DNA of 64,000 nt from Merdimonas sp963929015 (GCF_963929015.1 NZ_CAWVHE010000018.1:62001-126000); one strand, 5' to 3'. Positions 54,013 through 63,107 are shown, numbered from the stretch's first letter. Translations and numbers: made by a program. Notes: generated from the letters alone by a model not told the origin.

Positions 54013-54042
54013 TTAGACGAATGAGAGAAATCAGAATATACT
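54013..54042 (+). promoter_or_regulatory. Promoter of the csd-yedE operon
   Basis: TTAGAC (54013-54018) and TATACT (54037-54042) are 18 bases apart. A GC-rich hairpin (54048-54074) lies at the start of the transcript. Confidence 0.55.
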
Positions 54043-54084
54043 AATATGCGGGGGAGGAACGATCGTCCTCCCGCCGGAGAAAGG

Positions 54085-55236
54085 ATGGAATCTGTAATGA
54101 TTTATATGGACAATGCGGCGACGACCATGCACAAGCCGCAGGAAGTGATCGATGCAGTAGTAACAGCAATGAGTTCTATGGGGAATGCGGGAAGAGGCGT
54201 CAATGAGGCTTCTCTTAGTGCGTCCCGTATCATTTACGATACCAGGGAGAAACTGTGCCGTCTTTTTGGTGCAGAAGACCCCAGGCAGATCGTGTTTACG
54301 CCGAACTCTACCGAGAGTCTGAATATCGCCATTAAAGGGATCCTTACTCCTGGCGATCATGTGATCACAACCATGCTGGAGCATAATTCTGTCCTTCGGC
54401 CGCTGTATGAGATGGAGAAACAGGGTGTTCGTCTGACGATTATAAAAAGTGACAGAAACGGCTGTTTTGATCTGAAAGATATGGAGGATGCGATTGCGGA
54501 GGATACAAAGATGATCATCTGCACCAACGGCTCCAATCTTACGGGAAATTATGTGGATCCCCGACCCATCGGAGAAATGGCAGCAAAAAAAGGGATCGTA
54601 TTTGTGGTAGACGCGTCTCAGACAGCAGGCGTATTTTCAATCGACGTGCAGAAAATGAAGATAGACGTGCTTTGCTTTACCGGTCATAAAGGAATGCTGG
54701 GGCCCCAGGGCACCGGCGGTATGTATGTCCGCAAAGGACTTGCCATACGGCCCTTAAAGTCTGGCGGAAGCGGAGTGCAGACCTACAGTAAAACGCATCC
54801 TGTCGAGATGCCCACCGCTCTGGAGGCGGGTACGCTCAATGGACACGGCATCGCAGGCCTTCATGCAGCCGTGGAATACCTGGAAAAAACGGGCGTGGAT
54901 GTTATTCGCGCCCGTGAACAGGATTTGATGTGGCGTTTTTACGAAGGGGTAAAAGAAATTCCGGGTGTAAAGATCTACGGCGATTTCCATTCCAGAAATC
55001 GTTGTGCGATCGTGACTCTGAATATCGGTGATTATGATTCTTCCGAAGTGAGCGACGCGCTTCTTACTGAATATGGAATATCTACCAGATCCGGCGGCCA
55101 CTGCGCCCCCCTGATGCATGAGGCGCTGGGCACGGTAGAACAGGGGGCGGTAAGATTCAGCTTCTCTCACTACAATACGGAGGAAGAAGTGGATACTGCC
55201 ATAAGGGCGATCCGCGAATTAGCCAAAGAGGAGTAG
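54085..55236 (+). CDS. Cysteine desulfurase family protein, selenium locus
   Basis: A 383-residue class V aminotransferase-fold PLP enzyme. Signatures are MDNAATTMHKPQEV at the N-terminus, a PLP lysine in FTGHKGMLGPQG (Lys202) and the persulfide/selenide Cys in STRSGGHCAPLM (Cys340). It is the group near IscS/SufS and CsdB, some of which release selenium from selenocysteine. Placed with yedE, tusA-like and DUF3343 genes, it probably supplies selenium or sulfur to SelD; the specific substrate is inference. GGAG is five bases before the ATG at 54085; the ATG at 54097 is the alternative. Confidence 0.9.
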   Translation: MESVMIYMDNAATTMHKPQEVIDAVVTAMSSMGNAGRGVNEASLSASRIIYDTREKLCRLFGAEDPRQIVFTPNSTESLNIAIKGILTPGDHVITTMLEHNSVLRPLYEMEKQGVRLTIIKSDRNGCFDLKDMEDAIAEDTKMIICTNGSNLTGNYVDPRPIGEMAAKKGIVFVVDASQTAGVFSIDVQKMKIDVLCFTGHKGMLGPQGTGGMYVRKGLAIRPLKSGGSGVQTYSKTHPVEMPTALEAGTLNGHGIAGLHAAVEYLEKTGVDVIRAREQDLMWRFYEGVKEIPGVKIYGDFHSRNRCAIVTLNIGDYDSSEVSDALLTEYGISTRSGGHCAPLMHEALGTVEQGAVRFSFSHYNTEEEVDTAIRAIRELAKEE

Positions 55237-55303
55237 TTGTTTTCTCTCTGGAAATATCAGGGAAAGATCCTCTTTTGGAATGAGAGTTACAAGGAGGAAA
55301 AAC

Positions 55304-56398
55304 ATGAATTTATCAGATTCAAAAAAGAAACTGGCACTGGCCGGCGTGGTATGTGGTATCGTAGCGGCGCTTCTTGCATACTTTGGAAACCCGGCAAACA
55401 TGGCATTTTGTATTGCCTGCTTTATCCGTGATACAGCAGGAGCGCTGGGCATGCACCAGGCAGAGGCGGTACAGTATGCAAGACCGGAGATCATCGGTCT
55501 GATCCTGGGATCATTCCTGATCTCTGTGGCAACAAAAGAATATCGTTCTACTGCGGGTTCCTCTCCGATGATCCGTTTCATCCTCGGCATGATCATTATG
55601 ATCGGCGCCCTGGTATTCCTGGGATGCCCGCTCCGTATGGTGATCCGTATGTCAGCCGGCGACCTGAACGCATGGGTGGCTCTGATCGGATTTATCCTGG
55701 GGATCGCGACCGGCGTATTTGCATTAAAGAAAGGATTCAGCCTGGGACGTTCCTATGTGTCCAACAAAGAAAGCGGTGTTGTGATCTCTGTGATCGCAGT
55801 GGGAATCCTGATCCTGGCTGTATTTACCACGCTTCTTAAGAGTAGCGAAACCGGCCCCGGCAGCATGCACGCGCCGGTGATCCTGGCTCTGATCGGCGGA
55901 CTGGTATTCGGAGCATTTGCCCAGAAGTCCAGAATGTGCTTTGCAGGAAGCATCCGCGATATCATCCTGATGAAAAATTTTGACCTGTTCTGTGTGATCG
56001 CAGGACTGTTCGTTGTCATGCTGGTGTTCAATCTTGCGACAGGACGTTTTGTCCTTGGCTTTGACACACCAGGTATCATCGCTCATTCCGATCATCTGTG
56101 GAATATCCTGGGCATGTACACAGTCGGTTTTGCGGCAGTGCTTGCAGGCGGATGCCCGCTTCGCCAGCTGATCCTGGCGGGTCAGGGCTCTTCTGACGCG
56201 GCCATGACGGTTGTGGGAATGTTCGTGGCAGCAGCGCTGTGCCACAATCTGGGACTGGCTGCCAGCGGAACCGCTCTGGACGCCGAGACGCAGGAAGTCG
56301 TTGCAGGCGCTGTACCGTTAAATGGCAAAGTGGCCTGCGTGATCTGTATTGTAGTTTTGTTTATTATTGCGTTTACCAATAAACGTGAGTCGAAATAA
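55304..56398 (+). CDS. yedE: YedE-family putative selenium transporter
   Basis: A 364-residue integral membrane protein of the YeeE/YedE family with about ten helices in two related halves. Each half has a conserved Cys-Pro loop, LGCPLRMVIRMSAGD near residue 106 and LAGGCPLRQLILAGQGSSD near residue 282. In selenium-using bacteria YedE is encoded with yedF and selD and is the proposed importer of a selenium compound; YeeE relatives import thiosulfate. AAGGAGG precedes the ATG at 55304. The frame extends to 55280 but without a ribosome binding site. Confidence 0.92.
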   Translation: MNLSDSKKKLALAGVVCGIVAALLAYFGNPANMAFCIACFIRDTAGALGMHQAEAVQYARPEIIGLILGSFLISVATKEYRSTAGSSPMIRFILGMIIMIGALVFLGCPLRMVIRMSAGDLNAWVALIGFILGIATGVFALKKGFSLGRSYVSNKESGVVISVIAVGILILAVFTTLLKSSETGPGSMHAPVILALIGGLVFGAFAQKSRMCFAGSIRDIILMKNFDLFCVIAGLFVVMLVFNLATGRFVLGFDTPGIIAHSDHLWNILGMYTVGFAAVLAGGCPLRQLILAGQGSSDAAMTVVGMFVAAALCHNLGLAASGTALDAETQEVVAGAVPLNGKVACVICIVVLFIIAFTNKRESK

Positions 56399-56470
56399 AC
56401 AGGGCGGCAGAGGATTTTTATTGAAAAATGACAGGAACCGTAGTATTCTAGGAAAGAAGGTAACAGATCA

Positions 56471-56674
56471 ATGAAAGAAGTAGATGCAAGAGGACTGTCC
56501 TGTCCGGAACCGCTGATGCTGACTGCGGAGGCGCTTAAAAGTGCGGACGGACCGGTGAAGGTTCTGGTTACAGAACCCCATCAGAAGACAAATGTGGAGA
56601 AATATGCCAAAGATCACGGCAAAAAGACCACATCTGCCGAGAAGGATGGACACATCGAAGTGGTGATTGAGTAA
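56471..56674 (+). CDS. TusA/SirA-like small sulfur or selenium carrier
   Basis: A 67-residue protein of the TusA/SirA fold. It begins MKEVDARGLSCPEPLMLT, with the reactive Cys in the SCPEP motif at Cys11, and resembles the N-terminal domain of YedF. Such proteins pass persulfide or perselenide between a desulfurase and an acceptor. Its neighbours, a cysteine-desulfurase-type gene, yedE and a DUF3343 gene, support a selenium-carrier role. AAAGAAGG precedes the ATG, and the stop is followed immediately by the start of the next gene. Confidence 0.9.
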   Translation: MKEVDARGLSCPEPLMLTAEALKSADGPVKVLVTEPHQKTNVEKYAKDHGKKTTSAEKDGHIEVVIE

Positions 56675-56911
56675 ATGAGAAAAAAAGAACTGAAACTGGT
56701 CATAACATTTCATACGACCGCGGATGCCATGGCTATGGAAAAGGTCTGCAAGGAACAAAATGTCCCCGGACGGATCATACCTGTGCCAAGAGCCATCTCG
56801 GCCGGCTGCGGACTGTCCTGGTGCGCGCGGCTGGAAGAGCGGGAAGAAATCGCGGCGGCGATGAAAGAGGCCGGGATTGAAGAAGAAGCCATGCACGAGT
56901 GTATGGTGTAA
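56675..56911 (+). CDS. DUF3343 putative Se/S carrier-like protein
   Basis: A 78-residue soluble protein of the DUF3343 family. It has a beta-alpha-beta ferredoxin-like pattern (LVITFHTTADAMAMEKVC), the loop PRAISAGCGLSWCARL with Cys49 and Cys53, and an acidic C-terminus. DUF3343 genes recur beside yedE, yedF and selD in Clostridia and are named putative Se/S carriers by association. It begins directly after the TusA-like stop codon, so the two are coupled. The biochemical activity is unproven. Confidence 0.88.
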   Translation: MRKKELKLVITFHTTADAMAMEKVCKEQNVPGRIIPVPRAISAGCGLSWCARLEEREEIAAAMKEAGIEEEAMHECMV

Positions 56912-56928
56912 ATGAAACACAGGAAAAT

Positions 56929-56962
56929 AAAAGGACTGCGCTGTTTGCGGCGCAGTCCTTTT
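56929..56962 (+). terminator. Intrinsic terminator of the csd-yedE operon
   Basis: AAAAGGACTGCGC/GCGCAGTCCTTTT, a perfect 13-bp stem with an 8-base loop ending in four T residues. Confidence 0.92.
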
Positions 56963-57139
56963 GTGCGTCAGAATCGACATTTCCTGCGGAGGAAACTGCC
57001 GTTTAAACAAAAGCTATTGATTCTTTTCTGAAAATAGATAGAATAAGCAATAGCTTATAAGAACGGATTGCCTGAAAAGGCAGCAGGGCAAAAAGAGAAG
57101 AAAAAAGAAAAGAGAAGAAAAAGAAAGAAGGAATGAGAG

Positions 57140-58390
57140 ATGGAAAAGAAAAAGAGATTTTCAATATCTCTGACCACGCAGATTCTGATCGCGACAGTCG
57201 GAGGTATCGTATTCGGCGCACTGATAGGCCCCTGGGCAGAGAATCTTAAGTTTATCGGAGACATTTTCTTAAGACTGATCCAGATGTCCGTGGTGCTTCT
57301 GGTTATGTCTTCTGTAGCGGCTGCAGTAGGCGGCGGCGACGGAAAAGACGTTGGGAAAATGGGCGTGCATACGATCAAATGGATCGTGTTTTTTACAGCG
57401 ATTGCCGCAGTGCTGGGCGTAGTCTTATCCATGCTGGTAAAACCGGGACTTGGCATTGACCTCTCCGGAGCAGAGGAAGTAACAGAGACGGCAGTAGAGG
57501 CCGCGTCCCTTCAGGATACCCTTCTGAACTTTGTTCCTACAAACGTAGTGGAATCTATGGCTGACGGATCCATGGTGCCGTGTATCGTATTTGCAATCTT
57601 CTTCGGCGTGGCCATGGGAGCCTATACCCGCCAGAGTGGAAACCGCAATATGGCGGACTGGGTGATCGGCTTAAATAAAGTCATTACCAATATCATCAAA
57701 ACAGTTATGTACATTGCCCCGATCGGTATCTTCTGCCTGCTGGCAGACGTAGCAGGATCCACAGGATTTGCAGTGATCATCCCGATGGCCAAATTCCTGG
57801 GAGTGCTCCTGATCGGCGACGTGATCCAGTTTTTGATCTACGGCCCGATCACAGCGGTACTTTGCGGCGTCAATCCATTTAAGATGCCGAAAAAATTCGG
57901 CAAAATGTCCCTGATGGCAGTCACCACCACATCCGGCGCGATCTGCCTTCAAACAAAAATGGAAGACGCAGTCACCAAATTCGGCGTCAGCCGCAAAGTG
58001 GCAGACTTTACAGGACCTATTACCATGTCCATGAACAGCTGCGGCGCGGCCATGTGCTATGTAACCGCCATCTTCTTCATGGCACAGTCCACAGGAATCG
58101 AAATGACGGTATACCAGATGGGTATGGCAATCCTCTTATCCTGCCTGATGTGCATGGGAACCATTTCCGTACCGGGCGGCTCCGTGATCGTGTACACCTT
58201 CCTGGCATCCTCACTGGGGCTTCCGATGGACAGCATCGCAGTCCTGATCGGAATCGACTGGTTCGCAGGAATGTTCCGTACACTGATGAACGTAGACGTA
58301 GACGTCATGGTAGGCATGCTGGTAGCCAAAAAACTTGGCGAACTGGATCTGGATGTCTACAACGACAAAAAAACCGTCGCTTACGAATAA
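57140..58390 (+). CDS. Dicarboxylate/amino acid:cation symporter (DAACS)
   Basis: A 416-residue secondary transporter of the DAACS (GltP/DctA) family, which imports glutamate, aspartate, serine or C4-dicarboxylates with Na+ or H+. The HP1 loop shows as TTTSGAICLQTKMEDA near residue 265, helix 7 as GPITMSMNSCGAAM with the NMDGT-like position altered to NSCGAA, and HP2 as SVPGGSVIVYTFL near 340. The altered helix-7 motif means the substrate should not be guessed beyond the family. The gene starts at the ATG behind AGAGATG and is followed by a palindromic repeat. Confidence 0.9.
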   Translation: MEKKKRFSISLTTQILIATVGGIVFGALIGPWAENLKFIGDIFLRLIQMSVVLLVMSSVAAAVGGGDGKDVGKMGVHTIKWIVFFTAIAAVLGVVLSMLVKPGLGIDLSGAEEVTETAVEAASLQDTLLNFVPTNVVESMADGSMVPCIVFAIFFGVAMGAYTRQSGNRNMADWVIGLNKVITNIIKTVMYIAPIGIFCLLADVAGSTGFAVIIPMAKFLGVLLIGDVIQFLIYGPITAVLCGVNPFKMPKKFGKMSLMAVTTTSGAICLQTKMEDAVTKFGVSRKVADFTGPITMSMNSCGAAMCYVTAIFFMAQSTGIEMTVYQMGMAILLSCLMCMGTISVPGGSVIVYTFLASSLGLPMDSIAVLIGIDWFAGMFRTLMNVDVDVMVGMLVAKKLGELDLDVYNDKKTVAYE

Positions 58391-58415
58391 GCCATCTATT
58401 ACCTAACAAATCATA

Positions 58416-58465
58416 CATCAATTGGGGACGGGGGATTTTCAGAAATCCCCCGTCCCCAATTGATG
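58416..58465. repeat. Inverted repeat, GGGGACGGGGGATTTT family (second copy)
   Basis: Arms 58416-58438 and 58443-58465 (23 bp, perfect) flank the loop TCAG. The core GGGGACGGGGGATTT is shared with the palindrome at 2647-2700, while the outer arms differ. It follows the symporter stop by 25 bases and may end its transcript. Confidence 0.88.
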
Positions 58466-58555
58466 TTTTCCACATTTTATCCACGGGAATTATCCACATC
58501 CCGGGGATTTGTGGTATGATAGTTCCAGGTATGTGTATCCGGGAGGGTGGAAAGT

Positions 58556-60343
58556 ATGAGGATCCACATGGAGAGTTTGCTTTTTGAGGTGGTTTTGAAT
58601 ATTGCGTTGCTGGTGCTGGTGGCGACGCTTCTGTCGAAGGTGCAGCTGATCCAGAATGCTATTTCCCAGGAGCGGCGAAGCGGCGCGGGCCAGGTGTTTC
58701 TGTCGGTGGTGTTTGGCGCGGTGATCGTGCTGTCTGTATATACAGGGATTGATATGGACGGTTACAATATGAATACCCGTGTGATCGCGGCGATTGCCGC
58801 CGGGATTCTTGGCGGTCCGCTGGTAGGGATGTATGCTTCTGTGATCGGGGCGGTTTATATCTATTTTTTTGCAGGATCGGCCGCTTTTGCGATGGCGTCG
58901 GCTTTTTCGACGGTACTGTTTGGCCTTCTGGGCGGGGGATTTTACCCATATTTTCAACGGGGAAAATGGAAATACAGAGACCTGTTTTTCCTGACCTGTT
59001 TTGCAGAAATCTGTGATCTTGTGATTATTCTAAGGATGGTCAGCCCGTTTTCTCTGGCTCTTGATACGGTGCAAAAGACCGGAGTTCTGATGACAGTGAT
59101 GAACGCGTCGGGCATACTCCTCTTTATTTCCAGTTTCAACCATATTTTTATCCGGCAGGATATTGAGAGCAGCCGTCAGCTGCAGATGGCCTCGGAACTT
59201 GGCCGGCGCTGCATCCCGCTTCTTGGGAACGGTCTTGAGGATGAGGAAAATATGAAGGAACTGGTGTCGGTGCTTCTGGAAGCCAGCGGCTGGACAGGTG
59301 TGATCCTTACGGACCGGGAACGCATCCTGGCCTGGAAAGAGCAGAAGAAGGAGGACGGCGGCCAGAAGGAATCCGCTTTGCCGGGAGAACTTCCCGGGAG
59401 CCATAAGGAGCTGCAGGGGAAGACGACAGAAAGCGGCCTGCCGGATCTTCCGGATCTGGACGGGATTCCGGAGATCGGACTTGCCGCCATGAAGAAAGGC
59501 GAACTGGAGATCGCCTATAAGGTGCCGAAAACCAGCGCATGGTATGAATGGATGCGGGAATATTCCATGATCGCAGCCCCGTTTATGATAGAAAAGGAAG
59601 CCATTGGATGTCTGATCGTCTGGACGAAAAGACAGTGGGTTTTCCGGCAGAGCGACGTCGAACTGCTGCAGAACCTGGTGCAGATCGCATCCGCCCAGAT
59701 CGCGATGTCAGAGTTGGAGCGGCAAAGACTTCTCCGCCAGCAGGCAGAGTTCAGGGCCCTGCAGTTTCAGGTAAACCCGCATTTTCTATTCAACGCGCTC
59801 AACACCATCTCCTATGTGTGCAGAGAAAATGCAGACAGAGCCCGGGAGCTTCTGATCACCCTGGCAAATTATTTTCGTTATAATCTGAACGAAGGGAAAT
59901 ATATGGTGCCTATGGAGGGAGAGCTGGAGCATGTCCGCAATTATCTGGAGATTGAAAAAGCCCGTTTTGAAGATAAACTGGAGGTTTCCTATGATCTGCC
60001 AAAGCAGATGGATATCCGGATCCCGACCCTGATCCTGCAGCCGCTGGTAGAAAACGCGGTCCGCTACGGGATCGGTCCGGACGGAAGGCGCAAGGTTCAT
60101 ATCTGCGTGCAGGAGACTCCGGAAGAGTACCAGGTATCCATCCGGGATCAGGGGAAAGGATTTCCTCAGGAGGTGCTGGACAAACTTAAGAAAAATGAGC
60201 CTTTTGGGGGAAGTATCGGTCTTCGGAATGTAAACCAGAGGATGAAGAAGGCTTACGGGGAATCCTTTGGGCTTGCTATTGTAAGTTCCCCGGAAGGAAG
60301 TTGTGTTACGTTAAGGTTTTTAAAGGAAAAGGAAGAGGAGTAA
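58556..60343 (+). CDS. LytS-type sensor histidine kinase
   Basis: A 595-residue sensor kinase. The N-terminal 190 residues have about six membrane helices with the 5TM-LYT signature (VIAAIAAGILGGPLVGMYASVIGAVY). A GAF-like domain spans about residues 200-395, interrupted by a charged insertion (about 262-300). The His_kinase domain has LQFQVNPHFLFNALNTI, with the phospho-acceptor His near 408, and the HATPase_c domain has LQPLVENAVRYGI and GKGFPQEVL. This is the LytS/YehU architecture, which pairs with LytTR regulators; the partner gene lies four bases downstream. GGAGGG precedes the ATG at 58556. The signal is unknown. Confidence 0.92.
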   Translation: MRIHMESLLFEVVLNIALLVLVATLLSKVQLIQNAISQERRSGAGQVFLSVVFGAVIVLSVYTGIDMDGYNMNTRVIAAIAAGILGGPLVGMYASVIGAVYIYFFAGSAAFAMASAFSTVLFGLLGGGFYPYFQRGKWKYRDLFFLTCFAEICDLVIILRMVSPFSLALDTVQKTGVLMTVMNASGILLFISSFNHIFIRQDIESSRQLQMASELGRRCIPLLGNGLEDEENMKELVSVLLEASGWTGVILTDRERILAWKEQKKEDGGQKESALPGELPGSHKELQGKTTESGLPDLPDLDGIPEIGLAAMKKGELEIAYKVPKTSAWYEWMREYSMIAAPFMIEKEAIGCLIVWTKRQWVFRQSDVELLQNLVQIASAQIAMSELERQRLLRQQAEFRALQFQVNPHFLFNALNTISYVCRENADRARELLITLANYFRYNLNEGKYMVPMEGELEHVRNYLEIEKARFEDKLEVSYDLPKQMDIRIPTLILQPLVENAVRYGIGPDGRRKVHICVQETPEEYQVSIRDQGKGFPQEVLDKLKKNEPFGGSIGLRNVNQRMKKAYGESFGLAIVSSPEGSCVTLRFLKEKEEE

Positions 60344-60347
60344 GAAC

Positions 60348-61076
60348 GTGAGAATAGCGGTAATTGATGATGAGAGGCCGGCCAGAGGCGAATTGATCTG
60401 GCAGCTGCGGGAGCTGCTGGGAGACGTGGACTTTGCAGAAGGCGATTCCGGCGCCGCAGCGCTGGGGCTTGCAGGCGAGGGAAAATATGACCTGTTTTTC
60501 CTGGACATCAATCTGGGAGATATCAGCGGAACAGATCTGGTCCATGCCATCCGGGCCATGCAGCCTGAGGCGGGGATTATCTTCGTGACGGCTTATTCGG
60601 AATATGCTGTGACAGCATATGAACTGGGGGTAGACGACTATGTGCTTAAACCCTACGAAAAAGAGAGGATCCGAAAAGTGCTTTCCCGCTGTATGCCGTC
60701 CGGCGCTGCCGGCAGAGGAGAAGACAGAGGAGAAAAGTCTCATCCAAAGAAAATCGCTATCAACAGTGATGGGAAAACCGTGTTTGAAAATATAGAAGAC
60801 CTGGTATTTATTGAAACCTGCCGCAGGGGATGTCTGATCCATACAAGGGAACATGAATATTACGATGGCAAGGGGATCGGCGATTTCGAGAAAAGACTTC
60901 CGGATATGCCGTTTTTCCGGTGTCACAAGAGTTATCTCATCAACCTGGAAAAAGTACGGGAGGTATTTCCCTGGGGGAACAACAGCTTTGGGCTGAAAAT
61001 GGAAGGTTATGAAAAAACAGTGATCCCGGTGGGAAGAGAAAAGACAAAGACGCTGAAAAGTCTTCTGGGATGGTAA
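60348..61076 (+). CDS. LytTR-family response regulator
   Basis: A 242-residue response regulator. The receiver domain begins MRIAVIDDERPARGEL and has the phosphorylation Asp53 in LFFLDINLGDISG, plus the conserved Lys in YVLKPYEKER. The LytTR DNA-binding domain starts near residue 135 (KKIAINSDGKTVFENIEDLVFIE) and includes FRCHKSYLINLEKV. GTG is the start codon. It is coupled to the LytS-type kinase. LytTR pairs often control cell-envelope or nutrient-transporter genes; the nearby symporter gene is a candidate target by position only. Confidence 0.93.
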   Translation: MRIAVIDDERPARGELIWQLRELLGDVDFAEGDSGAAALGLAGEGKYDLFFLDINLGDISGTDLVHAIRAMQPEAGIIFVTAYSEYAVTAYELGVDDYVLKPYEKERIRKVLSRCMPSGAAGRGEDRGEKSHPKKIAINSDGKTVFENIEDLVFIETCRRGCLIHTREHEYYDGKGIGDFEKRLPDMPFFRCHKSYLINLEKVREVFPWGNNSFGLKMEGYEKTVIPVGREKTKTLKSLLGW

Positions 61077-61089
61077 AAGTAAGAACAGG

Positions 61090-61139
61090 AAAAGCGCTGT
61101 ATTTCCGCGGATCTGCTCCGGGGCTGTACAGCGCTTTTT
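61090..61139. terminator. Bidirectional terminator between the LytTR and TetR genes
   Basis: AAAAGCGCTGTA (61090-61101) and TACAGCGCTTTTT (61127-61139) pair perfectly with T-runs on both strands. Confidence 0.85.
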
Positions 61140-61725
61140 AGATGCCGTCTGCAAAAGTGTCGAGAACGTGAGGCAACAGCCGGTCGCTGTATCCGCACAG
61201 GGAATATTTTCCCCGGTACAGCGCCCAGTCGTAGAGAAGAGCCCGCTCAAACATCGCGTAAATGGCCATCAGCTCTTTTGCGGTGCTGGTGTTTTTGAAT
61301 TCTCCGTTTCTTAAGCCTTCCTCCAGGATCTCGGTGATCCATTTAAAATAAAAGCGTTTGCTGTCAGCCAAAGACTTTTTGTCTTTGGTGATCAGCTGTG
61401 AAGAATATAAGAAGGCCAGAAGATCAATGTCCACACTGGTCTCGATCATATAAAATAATTCATGGTTCAGATAGAGAAGCTTATCGCGGGCAGACATGTC
61501 AGGGTCAATCACAGCCGCAAGTTCTTCATATTTTTCGTCAAACAGATAGGACAGGGAATTCAAAAGAGCCTCTTTCCCTTTAAAATAATGATAAAATGTC
61601 CCCTTTGAAGTTTTGGAAGCATTGATGATATCTTCCACTGTGGTCTGTTCATATCCGTTTTTATAGAAAAGATTCCATGCCGCTTTTACAATCCGGCTCT
61701 TTGTGGAAATCCTTTTTCTGGGCAT
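61138..61725 (-). CDS. TetR/AcrR-family regulator
   Basis: A 195-residue transcription factor. The helix-turn-helix is TKSRIVKAAWNLFYKNGYEQTTVEDI ... SKGTFYHYFKGKEALL in the first 50 residues; the C-terminal helical domain binds an unknown ligand. The frame extends to 61737, but GAGGTG lies 9 bases before the ATG at 61725, giving a basic MPRKRIST start. It stands downstream of and in the same direction as the proline racemase gene, separated by about 108 bases, and could regulate the neighbouring amino-acid genes. That target is a guess from position. Confidence 0.88.
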   Translation of the reverse strand: MPRKRISTKSRIVKAAWNLFYKNGYEQTTVEDIINASKTSKGTFYHYFKGKEALLNSLSYLFDEKYEELAAVIDPDMSARDKLLYLNHELFYMIETSVDIDLLAFLYSSQLITKDKKSLADSKRFYFKWITEILEEGLRNGEFKNTSTAKELMAIYAMFERALLYDWALYRGKYSLCGYSDRLLPHVLDTFADGI

Positions 61726-61833
61726 CTTTAAGATCACCTCTTTGCAAGAAGAAAAGAAAACAGGAGCGGATCAGAGGATCCTGACCCGCTCCTTGTCTAA
61801 GCTGTTTCTAAAAACGATCTGCCAATCCGGGAA

Positions 61834-62868
61834 TTAACCCACCTGGAAACCATATTTCAACGGATCGGTCGGGTCGATCAGGTAGGTAGCAACACCTGTC
61901 AGGTAAGCGCTTCCTGTGATCATCGGGATGACTGCGTCATAGTCGGCAACCTTTGTAGTCTCTTTGATCACGCCTTTGAAGATGCTTCCCATAAAGCTCT
62001 CATAACGGAACTCTTCGCCAACTTTGATCTCGCCCCAGTGATGCAGGGTGGCAAGTTTTGCGCTGGTACCGGTTCCGCACGGAGAACGGTCAGCCATAGC
62101 GTCGCCGAAGATAACCACGTTTCTAAGATCTGCCTTGTCCGGATTCGGGGTCGGTCCGTAGAACTCAACCAGGTCAACGCTGTCGATGTCAAGCAGCGGA
62201 TGTTTTACCGGGATCTCTTTGCTGATAGCGTCCAGGATCTGCATACCAAGTTTCTGGTAAGCCGGAACACTCTTTGCATTGATCTCACCGATGTCAAGCT
62301 GTGTGGTGTCTACCAGTGCAAAGAAGCTTCCGCCGAAGGAAATGGTGAATTTGATCTCTTTTCCATCGATGGTTACGCTCTGATTTTCTTTGTATACGAA
62401 AGCAGGTACGTTTGTAAGAGTTACGCTCTCAACCTTTCCGTCTTTTACGATGGCCTTGGTGCGGATCAGTCCTGCAGGAGCGTCAAGAACCACTTCGTTC
62501 TCTCCTTCGTGAGACTCAACCAGACCAGCCTCAACGGCAACGGTAACAGCACCGATGGTGCAGTGTCCGCACATGTTCAGGTATCCGCCTGTATCCATGA
62601 ACATTACGCCGAAGTCTGCTTCCTTATTTACAGGCTCGCAGAGGAAAGCGCCGAACATATCGTGATGTCCTCTTGGCTCAAACATCAGAGCGGTACGAAC
62701 ATTGTCGTAGTTTTTCTCCATCCATTTCTTCTTCTCGATCATGGTGTTTCCTTCCGGCTCCGGGAAACCGCCGATGACCATGCGGCAGAATTCGCCTTCG
62801 GTGTGAGCGTCCACAACCTGAAGAGCTGCCTCAAAGCGGTTAAAATTAACCTTTGCTTCTAACTTCAT
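61834..62868 (-). CDS. prdF: Proline racemase
   Basis: A 344-residue proline racemase family enzyme. The two catalytic cysteines are present: Cys100 in GGYLNMCGHCTIGA and Cys264 in DRSPCGTGTSAK. Strongly conserved segments such as VRTALMFEPRGHHDMFG and the C-terminal DPTDPLKYGF match clostridial L-proline racemase, which makes D-proline for D-proline reductase. The Cys/Cys pair also occurs in 4-hydroxyproline epimerases, the main alternative. The divergent prdC-like gene and the tRNA-Sec gene favour the Stickland role. GGAGGG precedes the ATG. Confidence 0.92.
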   Translation of the reverse strand: MKLEAKVNFNRFEAALQVVDAHTEGEFCRMVIGGFPEPEGNTMIEKKKWMEKNYDNVRTALMFEPRGHHDMFGAFLCEPVNKEADFGVMFMDTGGYLNMCGHCTIGAVTVAVEAGLVESHEGENEVVLDAPAGLIRTKAIVKDGKVESVTLTNVPAFVYKENQSVTIDGKEIKFTISFGGSFFALVDTTQLDIGEINAKSVPAYQKLGMQILDAISKEIPVKHPLLDIDSVDLVEFYGPTPNPDKADLRNVVIFGDAMADRSPCGTGTSAKLATLHHWGEIKVGEEFRYESFMGSIFKGVIKETTKVADYDAVIPMITGSAYLTGVATYLIDPTDPLKYGFQVG

Positions 62869-63078
62869 AATAATTGTCCCTCCTTAAATATTTTTCATGA
62901 AGTTACTTATAGAAAAAAACTATAAGGTGTTATAAAAACACATAAAAAACCTCCCCTGGTTTTTCTTGTGTCTTTTTCTGAAAGTAGAAAATCATGTTCA
63001 AGAACGATAGTTTTTTAACAAATAGACTGCGTTCTAGTATCAAGTCCAGTTCTTTAGTCTTATTATGGCTGAAAGAGC
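62869..63078. other. Divergent intergenic region before prdF and tRNA-Sec
   Basis: No gene is seen. The sequence is AT-rich. On the minus strand a TTGATA with TGTTAA 17 bases away (about 63020-63048) is a weak candidate promoter for prdF. A GTTC-AA-GAAC inverted pair occurs at 62998-63007. I see no convincing sigma-54 box. Confidence 0.5.
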
Positions 63079-63107
63079 TTGAAAAGTCAATCTTTTTTTG
63101 CTATGAT
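63079..63107 (+). promoter_or_regulatory. Upstream promoter P1 of tRNA-Sec / prdC
   Basis: TTGAAA (63079-63084) and TATGAT (63102-63107) with a 17-base spacer. Confidence 0.6.
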
